Positions 26,673 through 35,686 of a DNA stretch of 64,000 nt are shown piece by piece (within the stretch, counting starts at the first letter, position 1; each line of letters starts with the position of its first letter). The translations under genes and the position numbers were made by a program. A model generated the notes under the pieces. It saw only the letters and a program-made list of their open reading frames with translations. It was not told where the DNA came from and made no database searches. The DNA is from Tardibacter chloracetimidivorans (GTDB lineage: Bacteria > Pseudomonadota > Alphaproteobacteria > Sphingomonadales > Sphingomonadaceae): assembly GCF_001890385.1 (NCBI RefSeq), contig NZ_CP018221.1:1351501-1415500 (forward strand). Direction: 5' to 3'.

Positions 26673-26870
26673 AGCTATCCCCTTTCCAAAACTAGTTCCA
26701 TACAAGAACTGAAATTGCCGTCTAACCAACTCATTACGGCGATGCAAGAGAGTAAACCACAGAACTGTTGCCAAAAAGACGCTCTTTCCAAACCGATCGC
26801 GTCTGATGTTGAGAAAAGTTAACGAATGTTCAGACTACTCATCACAACATGTCTTGTTCTGCCGAACTCA

Positions 26871-27374
26871 CTACACTGGCTCGTCGATCAGTCCATGGGC
26901 GCGCATTGCATCCAGAATTGATCCAATCGCCGTTCGAGCCTCGACGTCGGCAGTTCCGCCGCCTTCCGGGTTTGCGATTGCGGGTTGACGGGAACCGATG
27001 ATCTGCTCACCGCCTATGCTTATGGCGGCAGCCGACACAATCCCTGTTACCCACGCTCCCCCATCCCAGCGGGCGAACATGCCTTCATCGACGGTCCAAA
27101 CGCCCAATCCGATAAATGGTTGCACATAGCGCCAGCCGTTTTCTGTCCATCCTGCAAGGTGTTGCGCCATTCCGGACCATGATCCTTCCGGGGACGGACC
27201 GATAATCCAGCACTCGCCCAGCGCGGGTGAAGCGGGCGGAACATCGACGCCCACGGCCTGAACGACCGCCTGCGTAATGATGTCCAGCTGCGCAAGTGCC
27301 TCGTTATGCGTGATTTCCTTCTGGGCCTGTCCCGGCGCCAGCAGTGGAAGAAAAAGACGTGCGCTCTTGGTCAT
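26871..27374 (-). CDS. DUF2793 domain-containing protein (phage/GTA tail-associated)
   Basis: A 167-residue protein. It begins SARLFLPLLAPGQAQKEITHNEAL, the signature of DUF2793, and contains GECWIIGP, AGWTENGWRYVQP and the glycine-rich WDGGAWV. In alphaproteobacteria this family lies at the end of gene-transfer-agent-like tail clusters and may be a fibre or adhesin tip. It follows the gp15-like gene after 31 bases with GGAG upstream, so it belongs to the same transcript. Confidence 0.85.
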   Translation of the reverse strand: MTKSARLFLPLLAPGQAQKEITHNEALAQLDIITQAVVQAVGVDVPPASPALGECWIIGPSPEGSWSGMAQHLAGWTENGWRYVQPFIGLGVWTVDEGMFARWDGGAWVTGIVSAAAISIGGEQIIGSRQPAIANPEGGGTADVEARTAIGSILDAMRAHGLIDEPV

Positions 27375-27405
27375 GTATTACTCCAGTCCAGTTCACCGTC
27401 ATCGT

Positions 27406-29640
27406 TCAGTCATCGATCACGAAGTCGGCGGCAGCCGCCATGCCGGGTCCGGCAATCGCGCTGAGTTGCACAATTGCAACACTCAGCCTTGATATGTCGC
27501 CGCCATCGGCCAGTCGGTCGGCAAGGGCATGAGTGCACGAAGATTGGCTGACGTCCACAATGCGCTCGCTGCCGCCGAGTTGTCGCAGGGTCACGCGATA
27601 GCGTTCGCTTTCTTCGCCGAGCGGCGCGTCGACACCGTCGATCCATCCCCCCCACCCCTGCCGGCTCCGCCTGATCCATTGCACGTTCACCGAACCATCG
27701 GCGAGCAACGACGCCGTCACATGTACCGGGCTGGGCGGCAGCAATGCCCGCCCCTTCAGCAGCAGCGTCACAGCTTCGGCCGCCGCCGGGTCCTCTCCCG
27801 GACCCGTCCCGCGGAACCGGATGCTGCTTCCCAGGCGGCTCACCGGCAGGTCGGCAACGCCCGTCACAGCCGGCTCGATCAATATGAACCTGCCGCCCGC
27901 CTCATGGTCGGCCGAGGCCCATTCCGTTCCGCGTCGCCCCCTCAGCAGCCGGCTCAACCGGAAGCGGTGGCCGCCAAGCTGCTCCACATGGCCGAACTGC
28001 ACGAGTTCATCGTCGATCAGCGCGAGGTTCGCGCCTGCCAGCAAACTCTCATCGGCCCTGCCCTCCAGCCACATGCCTTCATGGTCAAGCTCGACCTCGA
28101 CTGCATTTCGATCGTCCCAGAGTGTCGATGCGCCGGCGCCCAATGCAGTCAGCGTCACGCCAGCCACGCTGCCTCCGGTGGCGGTGTAGATCGACTGCCA
28201 GCTTCCGCCCGAATCGAGGCTGAGAGCGATATCGGCCCTGCGCCACCCCTGCTCCTTTCCCGATGCCGCGATCCAGATTCGGGGGACGGCGGGCAGTTCG
28301 TCAAACAATGGCGGCAGGTCCAGCACGTGAAGAACGGTCTCGCCATTCGCCAGGCCGTTCTGCGGCGCAACGCGGCCGCCGTCTGCCGCCGAGGAGGGCG
28401 TGAGCGGAATCTGCAGCATCCGCTCCAGCGCCAGTTCCACGACCATTCGCTCCACCGTCATTTCGGTCACGCGCCACAGGCCGCCATCTGCCGGGTGCCG
28501 CAGCAGGTCGCCCGGCCTCAGCGCCAGCGCGCGATAGGGAAGACGGATCGTCGAGGTCACCGAGCGGACCGACACCTCCGCCATCTTGCGTTCCGCCAGC
28601 GCCTTTGCTTCTCCCGGCATCAGCGCGGCGGGAAGCTCAATCCGTTCGGAACGCCGGCCCATCCCGAAATGCGCCCGCTGCAACCCGGTCTGATAGTCGC
28701 GCGCGCAATCATAATAGCCGATGCTGATCTCGCCCGGCGTCTGATCGGCGGCAATGCGCTCCACTGTCATCCGCGCCACGGGAGCGCCTCGTTCTATGCG
28801 CCATGATGCTCCCATGTCTTGGCGGGAGAGGTCGATCGCGTCGGGGATTCTCCGCAGCGACACGGCGGTGGCGGTCCCGTCGTCCAATATGGTCAACGGA
28901 TCGACGGTGGCGAGCGTCTCCAGAACGGAGCGGACAGAACCGCCGCTTGCAATGCCGAAGCCTCGCAACGGCGTCGCCTCTTCGGGGGAAAGGCTGGGCG
29001 CAAGGCCCGTGATCGCGCCAAGATCGTCAATGATCGCAGCGGCGCTCACCGGCGCTTCATCGGCCTCCACCTCAAAGCTCAGCGACGGAATGTGGTTGGC
29101 GAATTCCGTCAGATCGAGATCTTCAAACACCGCATAGGCCATGCCTCTATAGGCAGGCGCGGCGTCCGGCCCTTCCGCCGAGGCGATCAACGGATCGGGC
29201 GCTTCATCCTCCAAGCCGGTATAAAGCCGCATGTTGGCGGCCATGATCCAGCTTCCCTCTGCCGATCGCATGAGCTTGCCGTCACCCCATATCCGCTTCA
29301 CAGATCGGATGGGGCGGGCTGAAAGCGCCACGGCGAAACTCGCCGCATAGCTGTAGGTGGTGGTCTTGGGCTTGCCCTTCCCCCCGCCGGACCGATGCGC
29401 CGTCTCGCGGATGTCCGTCGCCCAAATGACCGATCCCGAAGCGCGGATCATTCCATAAAGCCGCGGCAGCGGCGTTCCATAGACGGAGCTTTGCACCGCC
29501 AGGTCATTGAGCCTCGGGCCCTGCCGCGATTTGCCGCCCGCGCCGAAAAGCTGCGCCCCGGCAAAGCCGATCACACCGGTGGCAATTCCCGCCACGGGGC
29601 CGAAGACCGCGCCCACTGCGGTCAGCACAAGCGTCGCCAT
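27406..29640 (-). CDS. GTA/phage tail tip protein, gp15-like
   Basis: A 744-residue tail protein. The N-terminus has hydrophobic glycine-rich segments (AVFGPVAGIATGVIGFAGAQ), as in the RcGTA gp15 family. It continues with IYGTPLPRLYG-like and ASFAVALSARPIRSVKRIWGDG segments that match the phage tail hub (gpJ-like) fold. RcGTA gp15 is much longer and includes a TIM-barrel region that is absent here. The gene is intact, with GAGGGGG eight bases before the ATG, four bases after the NlpC/P60 gene. It would form the host-contacting tip of a tail. Confidence 0.82.
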   Translation of the reverse strand: MATLVLTAVGAVFGPVAGIATGVIGFAGAQLFGAGGKSRQGPRLNDLAVQSSVYGTPLPRLYGMIRASGSVIWATDIRETAHRSGGGKGKPKTTTYSYAASFAVALSARPIRSVKRIWGDGKLMRSAEGSWIMAANMRLYTGLEDEAPDPLIASAEGPDAAPAYRGMAYAVFEDLDLTEFANHIPSLSFEVEADEAPVSAAAIIDDLGAITGLAPSLSPEEATPLRGFGIASGGSVRSVLETLATVDPLTILDDGTATAVSLRRIPDAIDLSRQDMGASWRIERGAPVARMTVERIAADQTPGEISIGYYDCARDYQTGLQRAHFGMGRRSERIELPAALMPGEAKALAERKMAEVSVRSVTSTIRLPYRALALRPGDLLRHPADGGLWRVTEMTVERMVVELALERMLQIPLTPSSAADGGRVAPQNGLANGETVLHVLDLPPLFDELPAVPRIWIAASGKEQGWRRADIALSLDSGGSWQSIYTATGGSVAGVTLTALGAGASTLWDDRNAVEVELDHEGMWLEGRADESLLAGANLALIDDELVQFGHVEQLGGHRFRLSRLLRGRRGTEWASADHEAGGRFILIEPAVTGVADLPVSRLGSSIRFRGTGPGEDPAAAEAVTLLLKGRALLPPSPVHVTASLLADGSVNVQWIRRSRQGWGGWIDGVDAPLGEESERYRVTLRQLGGSERIVDVSQSSCTHALADRLADGGDISRLSVAIVQLSAIAGPGMAAAADFVIDD

Positions 29641-29644
29641 CTGT

Positions 29645-30046
29645 TCAGCCCCCCTCTTTCACGCGCCAGATTCCAAGCACGGGCCAGGGCGCTGGAAACG
29701 GCGTCTCCACCACGCGCCGTAGCCCCAGATGGGCGTGGACAAAGCCGCGACCCGTGCAGATGCCCAGGTGCTGCTGCAACCTTCCGGACCGAAACAGCAT
29801 CACATCGCCGGTGCGGGCCGTGTCCGCACGTGACAGGCCGAGCGCCTCCAGAGCGTCGGGAAGGCGCGATCCGCAATCTCCGCTCAGGTCATAGTCGGAT
29901 GGCGGTTCCACATCGGTTCCGCCCGCCCGCACCGCCACGGCCGCCAGGCCGATGCAGTCGAGGCCGACTCCGGCGAGCCTTCCCTGCGGGCGAAACGGTG
30001 TTCCGATGCACGCCCGCGCCGCACTCGCGATTTTGTCGCCCGTCAT
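29645..30046 (-). CDS. NlpC/P60 family peptidase, GTA gp14-like
   Basis: A 133-residue peptidase. The catalytic Cys is in GLDCIGLA, the His in QHLGICTGRGFVHAH. In gene transfer agents this tail protein cuts peptidoglycan peptides during DNA entry. ATG 30046 is one base past the DUF2163 stop; the frame further upstream to 30193 is the mirror of that gene. It is intact, in the conserved order DUF2460-DUF2163-NlpC/P60-gp15. Confidence 0.88.
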   Translation of the reverse strand: MTGDKIASAARACIGTPFRPQGRLAGVGLDCIGLAAVAVRAGGTDVEPPSDYDLSGDCGSRLPDALEALGLSRADTARTGDVMLFRSGRLQQHLGICTGRGFVHAHLGLRRVVETPFPAPWPVLGIWRVKEGG

Positions 30047-30047
30047 G

Positions 30048-30887
30048 TCAAAGCCCGGGATAGCGGGTAAGCAGGTCGTTGCCCGGCACATGCGGCTCAC
30101 CCTGAAAATTGGCGGCATTGGCAAAGCGGTTCCGGCAGGTGGAAAAGCGCTTGTCGCACCCCTGCCGCAGCTCGATCGCATCGCCCGGCGCACAGGCGAA
30201 GGCGGGTGGCTCTGAAAGCTGGATCATATCGCTCGCGGAGGAAAGGATCGCCCGTTCCAGCCCGCTGTTCGCGCCCGACAGGAAGCGCACCATGCCATAG
30301 CCGAAGGCGTTTGGGGCCGGTTCGACGACGGAAACGCGCAGCGACTGCGGACCTGCAATTTCGCTCACCTCCGCCATTGCGGACCGTGAAGCTATGTCGA
30401 CCCTGCACTTGGGGTCGCCAAGCTCTGCCCGGCATTCGGGCGAAAGCAGCTCGACCACCGGCCGTTCAAGCACATGCATCGGCCCGCGCAGTTCAGCGGA
30501 AAAGGCCGTGTCTTCGTGGCTCACCGTGCCAAGCTGGCCGCGCATCAGCGGCAATTTTCCGGCCTCGGGCATTTCCCAGTCCGTCATGAACAGCTCGACC
30601 TGCGCGCCGTCATATCGCCCGGCCGCAAGGTCAGCCTCGGTGATCGCATCGGCAGAGAGCGCACCCGTCACGTCCATGCTGTCCGTCTCAAGGCCCGCCG
30701 ACAGGTGAATGGCGGACGGCGCAATTCCGGGCGCTGATCGATAGACCAGCCCCTCAATCTCGAGGTCGCGGTCATGACTGGTGAAGCCGAGCGCCACTCC
30801 GTCGAACCGCACCACGCGCCAGCAGAAGGCAAATGTCGTTGTGTCCGCCGCCAGCCGCGCGGCGAACTCCGTTTCCAGCGGGACCAC
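30048..30887 (-). CDS. DUF2163 domain protein, GTA gp13-like tail protein
   Basis: A 279-residue protein with the DUF2163 N-terminus (CWRVVRFDGVALGFTSHDRDL) and the C-terminal phage_BR0599 domain (QGCDKRFSTCRNRFANAANF GEP). The C-terminal cysteines may bind metal. It is part of the tail tip in RcGTA-like particles. The start is GTG 30887 with GGAGG seven bases upstream. It is two bases after the DUF2460 frame end and one base before the peptidase, so it is in one operon. Confidence 0.88.
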   Translation of the reverse strand: MVPLETEFAARLAADTTTFAFCWRVVRFDGVALGFTSHDRDLEIEGLVYRSAPGIAPSAIHLSAGLETDSMDVTGALSADAITEADLAAGRYDGAQVELFMTDWEMPEAGKLPLMRGQLGTVSHEDTAFSAELRGPMHVLERPVVELLSPECRAELGDPKCRVDIASRSAMAEVSEIAGPQSLRVSVVEPAPNAFGYGMVRFLSGANSGLERAILSSASDMIQLSEPPAFACAPGDAIELRQGCDKRFSTCRNRFANAANFQGEPHVPGNDLLTRYPGL

Positions 30888-30889
30888 CC

Positions 30890-32785
30890 TCAGTCCTCCC
30901 TGATCTCGACCAACGTCACGTTCGGGATTTCGCCGGCCCGGAACGCCGCGAGCGACAGTTGCAGCCGGTCTTCGGCAAAGCGCACCGGCACATCGAACCG
31001 GAACCCCGCCCTCACCTCCTGCCCTTCGGCTGGCGCGGCGGCAAAGCTGATCCAGCCACCCGGCTCCAGCGACCAGCCCGTCAATTGCTCCACACCTTCG
31101 ATCGACAGGCGCACGCTGCCCGAAAGCGGCCGCGTGATACGCCGCGTCTGCGGATCATCGGAAAGGCCATAGTGCTTCACCAGCGCAAAGCGGGTCTGGA
31201 CGCCGTCGCCAGTTCCAAGCCACTGGTCGGCTGCATCGGGTTCATCCCCCGGCGCTGCGGAACTGTCGTCCAGCGGATCGCGGAGGCGAAAGCCGACCGC
31301 CGGTCCCCGCCGTGCGCGGAAGAAGCGATCAGCGTCTTCAGGTCATCTTCCGACCTGAGGCCCGATCCGGCATCATAGCTCAGGCGCGCATCGGCCCATC
31401 CGGCGTTGCGCTGTTCACGGCCGGAGCCGGTCGTCACGATCGCCGTCGAAAACTCCGGACCGACACCTGCGTCCAGGCCCAGCGCCAGCGGAAATGCCAC
31501 GTCATGGAAGGGCTGCACCTCGGCCTCCGTCTCGTCGAAATGAATGAAACCGTCGCGGACCACCTGCGGATAGGCCCAGACGAATGTCTCGGCAGCACCG
31601 CGCCGCCTGCCCGCGTCCGCTGCCGAGTCCACCAGCCGCCAGAGCGCCCGGTCCTCTCCGTTCAGCACAAAGCCTGAAAAATAATGCTGGTCGTCGGGCG
31701 GATAGCCCAGCCGCGCAATGACCGTGTCGAACGCGCGCGCCGATGATCCGGGATCACCGGCGATCACGAAATCATAGTCTTCCAATTGAAGCACGTCGAA
31801 CGCGGGCACAGCCCACTCCACCGGCATGTTGGCCCGCACCAGGTCCGGCGCTTCGCTGTCGAGCACCTGCGGCGCATAAAACAGCAGCATCACCTTTGCC
31901 GCCGGGGCTTCCGCCTTGACCGCATCGCGCAACGCCAGCGTCGATGCGCCGAGAAGCACCCCCGCCTGATCGAGCAACGCTTGCTGGCCAGACGAAAGGC
32001 TCGCCCGTACGGTCGGGATCTCCGGGGGGGTGCCGCCGAACGCCGCCCTCGCCGCATCGTCATAGATGTGCGGCCGCCCATCGGCAGGCACCCACCACCA
32101 GGGCTCGCCGATCTGGAAAAGCGGCTCCAGCCCGGCCGAAGCCGAAAAGCCGATAAACGCCCGGCCCACGCCCCGCAGATATTCCATCGCGTCGTCATTG
32201 GCGGGCGACAGCAGAGTCGACGGCGGCGACCAGCCGGTCAATGCCGGACTGCCGTCCCATGCCCGCTGCTTCCAGCTTTCCGGGGGATGGGCGTCGAACA
32301 GCTCATAGGAAAGCGACCAGATGATGTTGTAGTTCAGCGCCTTGGCGCGTGCAGCGAAATCCTCGTGCCATCTCCGGCACGGCGCATTGAGCGGATCACC
32401 CGCCGCCTGCGCCACGAACCTTCCTTCCCCGGCGTTCCAGCCCAGCCGGAAATAATGGCTCATGCCCACATAATGGTTGATGAGCTTGCGATAGCCCAGG
32501 TGCAGCACGTTGCGCAGCAGCCGCGCGGGCGTCACATCATAGCTGTCGTCATAGCCATTGGCGATCCGCAGTCGATGCTCGGGCACCAGCGTATCTCCGA
32601 TCGCCAGCACCGAACGCCGCCCTTCGCAGCGCATCTCGGTCAGTTCCGCCCAGGCCTCCACCGGACCGGCGAGCGGCAGCGGCGCGGGGCCATAGTCCGG
32701 CGGCACCATCGATATGAACAGCCGGTCGATGTCGCCCGCATAGACCGGGTCCGCCTCGCCCGGCAGCAGGAAGCTCCACCGATAC
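30890..32785 (-). pseudogene. Tail protein with TIM-barrel-like region and DUF2460 (gp12-like) domain: 5' truncated and frameshifted
   Basis: From about 32785 a frame reads WSFLLPGEADPVYAGDIDRL and continues for about 400 residues resembling a glycosidase-like TIM barrel (NIIWSLSYELFDAHPP, EPWWWVPADG), perhaps a non-contractile tail sheath. It then enters DUF2460 (FHDVAFPLALGLDAG). Near 31323 one base is missing: the expected FFRARRGPAVGFRLRDPLDD lies in the next frame, which stays open to 30890. The first part lacks its own N-terminus because it is joined to the broken portal gene. An internal ATG at 32709 could start a 510-residue product with a wrong C-terminus. Confidence 0.8.
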
Positions 32786-33157
32786 GCGCTCCGGCCGCAG
32801 CGCGATCAGTTCGGCGGGCCGTCCTTCGGCATCGTTGATCGTATGCACATAGGCGTTGCCGTGAAGCATCAGGCCTGCCGCCATCGCCTCCACCAGTTGC
32901 CGGCCGGAAGCCGTGCCGGTCAGCAGCGCCAGCGCATCCTCATGCCCGGCGCAGCAGCCGATGGGCGCAGAGCCCGCGCCCTCGGCGACAAGCCGCACCG
33001 CCCGCTGGGCAAAGGCGTTGCGCTCATAGCCTTCGCGCACCAGCGCTTCATAGCTGCGGGGCGTCTCGCTCGCCGCCAGCCCCAGCCAGGCGACTGCAGT
33101 GCGAGTCAAATGCGGCCGCGCGTCATCGCGCGCAGCCTTGCGTCCAAACCATCGCAT
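32549..33157 (-). pseudogene. Truncated phage/GTA portal protein, fused to tail gene sequence
   Basis: ATG 33157 opens a portal N-terminus (RWFGRKA, SYEALVREGYERNAFAQRAVRLVA, GNAYVHTINDAEGRPAELIA, LRPERVSVE). After about codon 128 (near 32774) the homology stops and the frame runs out of phase over the tail gene to a stop at 32549. HK97-type portals are near 400 residues, so two thirds are missing. The junction joins portal directly to a gene that in RcGTA-like clusters lies about ten genes downstream, which indicates an internal deletion of head and tail genes. Confidence 0.85.
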
Positions 33158-33185
33158 CGATTTCTCCAAGCATAAGAGCCCATCA

Positions 33186-33203
33186 TTCCCGCGAAGGCGG
33201 GAA
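33186..33203. repeat. Short palindromic repeat at the terminase end
   Basis: TTCCCGC-GAAG-GCGGGAA forms a perfect seven-base-pair hairpin immediately after the large terminase stop, before the broken portal gene. I know TTCCCGCGAAGGCGGGAA as a frequent intergenic repeat in alphaproteobacteria. It may stabilise or end the terminase transcript. Confidence 0.7.
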
Positions 33204-33204
33204 C

Positions 33205-34512
33205 TCAGACGATCCGAACCATCGGCTCGGCCCCGCGCCTGCCGAGCATCAGCTCGGTCAGCGCCCACACCAGCGCGTCCGCGCGATCGGGCGAACGGCC
33301 CGGCCCCGCATAGCCGCCGCCCGCCATCAATCCGCACATCTCGTCCTCAAGCAGGGGGAAGCACCCCACATGCGACACCCTGCCCTGCACATAAAGCGCG
33401 GCGACGGGTTCGGCCCGCGTCACCTTGCCATGGGATGCGCGCACCGCCTTCACCGGCAGCAGCGGGTCCACGGAGCGAAGCACGCTCGTCACCATCGCCC
33501 CGCCATTGTTCACCTCGGCCACCACCTTGTCCGCCTGCCAGCGACCGGCGGCGGCCGCGACCGCGCGCGCCCATCCTTCGGGGTGAAGGCCGTGGACGCT
33601 CGCATCCTCCAGCACATGCGCCCGGCCGTCCTCCGCCAGACCCGCCACCACGATGCCGCAGGCGTCGCCGCCGACGCCCGCAGGCGGGTCCACGCCAACC
33701 ACCACCCGGCGCAGGCCGGGATGCGTCCTCGTCCTTCGCTCCTCCAGCAGCGCCCTCGTCCAGAGCGCGCCTTCGACATCCTCGATCAGTTCGCCGTCCA
33801 GTTCCTGTCGGCCAAGGCGCGTGCCGCCATAGCTCGCCTCGACATGGGCCAGGAACGACCTGGGCAGATTGTCGGCATTGTCCCTCGTCCGGCCTCTGGT
33901 GACGGCAACCGACGGGTCGTTCAGCATCGCCTTCAGCAGGCTCACCGGCCGGGGCGTCGTCGTCACCAGCACGCGCGGCTGCGTCCCCAGCCGCAGGCCG
34001 AGTTGCAGATTGTCCCACGCCTCCGTCGCATGCGCCCATTTCGCCAGCTCGTCGCACCATGCCAGATGATGTTCCGGCCCGCGCAACTGCCCCGGCTCCT
34101 CGGCGGAATAGACGAAGGCCTGCGCCCCGTTCTTCCAGCTCAGCCGCCGGCGCGACGGCTCCCACAGCGGCCGCGAAGAAGCCGGCGCTGTCGCCAGCAG
34201 CCCGCTTTCACCTTCCACCATCACCCCGCGCGCGTCGATCGCCGTTGCACCCACCAGCGCGATCCTCAGATCGCCGCTGGCTTCGGCCGCCGCGCGCACC
34301 CATTCGGCCCCCGTCCGGGTCTTGCCGAATCCCCGCCCTGCAACAATCAGCCACGTCCGCCAGTTTCCATCAGGGGCAAGCTGCTCCGGACGCGCCCAAA
34401 AGGCCCAGTTCCGCTGCAACAGCGCATAATCCCTGATCTCGGCATCGACGACCGCCGCCCTCTCCTCCGCCCTCAGTCCGCAAAGCTTCCGCGCCAGCTG
34501 CAGCGCCGTCAC
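33205..34512 (-). CDS. Large terminase subunit, GTA gp2-like
   Basis: A 435-residue DNA-packaging motor. The ATPase has Walker A-like GRGFGKTRTG (about 58-67) and Walker B-like WCDELAKW. The nuclease domain begins VVVGVDPPAG, with later acidic residues in VVAEVNNGG and RSPDRADALVWAL. It cleaves and pumps DNA into proheads. The gene is complete although its partner portal is broken. The start GTG overlaps the small-subunit stop by four bases. Confidence 0.92.
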   Translation of the reverse strand: MTALQLARKLCGLRAEERAAVVDAEIRDYALLQRNWAFWARPEQLAPDGNWRTWLIVAGRGFGKTRTGAEWVRAAAEASGDLRIALVGATAIDARGVMVEGESGLLATAPASSRPLWEPSRRRLSWKNGAQAFVYSAEEPGQLRGPEHHLAWCDELAKWAHATEAWDNLQLGLRLGTQPRVLVTTTPRPVSLLKAMLNDPSVAVTRGRTRDNADNLPRSFLAHVEASYGGTRLGRQELDGELIEDVEGALWTRALLEERRTRTHPGLRRVVVGVDPPAGVGGDACGIVVAGLAEDGRAHVLEDASVHGLHPEGWARAVAAAAGRWQADKVVAEVNNGGAMVTSVLRSVDPLLPVKAVRASHGKVTRAEPVAALYVQGRVSHVGCFPLLEDEMCGLMAGGGYAGPGRSPDRADALVWALTELMLGRRGAEPMVRIV

Positions 34513-35018
34513 GCGGCCTCACCATCGGGTGCCGGCCCGCCCTCCCCTTCCAACTGATCGGCAATTCGAAAAAGCGCGCCCTGAACCTTCTCCCGCGCAT
34601 TCCCCGCATCCTCCTCCACCGGCGATTGCGGGTCGCCTGTCGCCGCCCTGCCGTAGGTGTTCGGCCGCTTGGCGCGCAGGATGAACATGGCGAGCGTGTC
34701 CGAATATTGCCGCACCTTCCCGCATGGCTTGCCGCCATAGAACACCGGCTTTTCGACACCATGCGCCGCTCGTTCCAGAAGCACCGCCTCCAGATCATCG
34801 AGCGCCTGGTTCATCGCCTCGTCCCAGGCGGCGCGAAAGCTTTCCGACCTGGCCCGCAGGCGATAGACGGCCGACCGGTCAAGCCCAGCCTGTTTTGCCG
34901 ATTCGGTTACATTTGCCGTCTGCGCCAGCACTTCGACAAAATGCTTGCGCCGCGCCGCCGGCGAAGATGCCGAACGGCCCGAAGCAGCCGCGAAGGCTGC
35001 CGTTTTCCGTGTTTTCAT
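34509..35018 (-). CDS. Putative small terminase subunit (GTA gp1-like)
   Basis: A 169-residue protein with an N-terminal helix-turn-helix (AQTANVTESAKQAGLDRSAV, then YRLRARSESFRAAWDEA), then helical sequence and an acidic tail. It directly precedes and overlaps the large terminase, the position of gp1 in gene transfer agents. The small subunit recognises DNA and regulates the motor. ATG 35018 is preferred over 35069, since the extension would overlap the promoter. Confidence 0.78.
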   Translation of the reverse strand: MKTRKTAAFAAASGRSASSPAARRKHFVEVLAQTANVTESAKQAGLDRSAVYRLRARSESFRAAWDEAMNQALDDLEAVLLERAAHGVEKPVFYGGKPCGKVRQYSDTLAMFILRAKRPNTYGRAATGDPQSPVEEDAGNAREKVQGALFRIADQLEGEGGPAPDGEAA

Positions 35019-35059
35019 GATGTCGCCGCCGCCTGTTCGCAATTCTTCAGCGTGCCTGT

Positions 35060-35088
35060 CTTGTACCAAACAGCGTGACGCTTGTCAA
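35060..35088 (-). promoter_or_regulatory. Sigma70-type promoter for the terminase genes
   Basis: On the minus strand TTGACA (35088-35083), 17 bases, then TACAAG (35065-35060). A perfect -35 with ideal spacing, about 45 bases before the small terminase start. Confidence 0.7.
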
Positions 35089-35093
35089 GCATC

Positions 35094-35112
35094 AATAACC
35101 AAATTGGTTATT
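35094..35112. promoter_or_regulatory. 19-bp perfect palindrome, candidate operator
   Basis: AATAACCAA, one centre base, TTGGTTATT. It overlaps the DUF6456 stop codon and ends six bases from the -35 box of the terminase promoter, the position of an activator or repressor site. The nearby XRE regulator is a candidate partner. Confidence 0.65.
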
Positions 35113-35599
35113 TCATCCCGTAATGATCGCCCAGCCGGTCCAGCGCGATGCACAGCACCACCTTGCCGGCGCGGGTCGGCCAACCGAGCGCCTTTTCGGT
35201 CGCTTCCAGCCCCTCTCCGGCGCAGGCGACGCGCCACAGCACATCTTCCATTCCCCGGCCCACGGCCGCGATGGCTGCGTCGAACCGCCGCTTCGCCTCG
35301 ATCTGCGCCAGCGTCGAGTCCATCGCCCCGCCCGGCCCACGCCTGCCGCTCGCCGGCGATGCGTCCCAGCGCATCGTCGTCCTCGGCCCCAGATTGGCGA
35401 CCGTCCAGTCGCGGCGAAGCTGCTCGCCCGCATCAAGCTGCCGGTTCGTGATTCTCCCGCGCGCCGCCAACCATCCGAGTGGCGATTCGCCCAGATTCAC
35501 TTTCACGTTGCGGACATGCGTGCCCCTGTCGTCCAGCGCCCGGTCCGCCAGAATCCGCCTGCCATTGCCGCCGCCGTCGCAAAGCCTCGTGTCGCTCAC
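35108..35599 (-). CDS. DUF6456 domain-containing protein
   Basis: A 163-residue protein. The segment WLAARGRITNRQLDAGEQLRRDW, then RTTMRWDASPASGRRGPGG and the C-terminal LGWPTRAGKVVLCIALDRLGDHYG, matches DUF6456, a family of helical, probably DNA-associated proteins of unknown function. GTG 35599 has GGGAGAAGG just upstream. It lies between the terminase genes and the divergent XRE regulator, so it may take part in control of the cluster. Confidence 0.78.
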   Translation of the reverse strand: MSDTRLCDGGGNGRRILADRALDDRGTHVRNVKVNLGESPLGWLAARGRITNRQLDAGEQLRRDWTVANLGPRTTMRWDASPASGRRGPGGAMDSTLAQIEAKRRFDAAIAAVGRGMEDVLWRVACAGEGLEATEKALGWPTRAGKVVLCIALDRLGDHYGMK

Positions 35600-35686
35600 C
35601 GCCTTCTCCCGTCTGCATTTCGTCCACCGGGGTTGCCACAGACGGCGGGATGTAGGACAGAGGAACCTTTCTGGTTAGGATCGGCC

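Noticed and set aside
31300-31340. Programmed ribosomal frameshifting in the DUF2460 gene
   Set aside because: There is no slippery heptamer or downstream pseudoknot that I can see; a mutation or sequencing error is simpler.
32549-33337. A 262-residue intact portal protein
   Set aside because: The N-terminal 60 codons cross the repeat and terminase end, and the last 75 codons are out of phase over the tail gene; only about 128 codons are portal.
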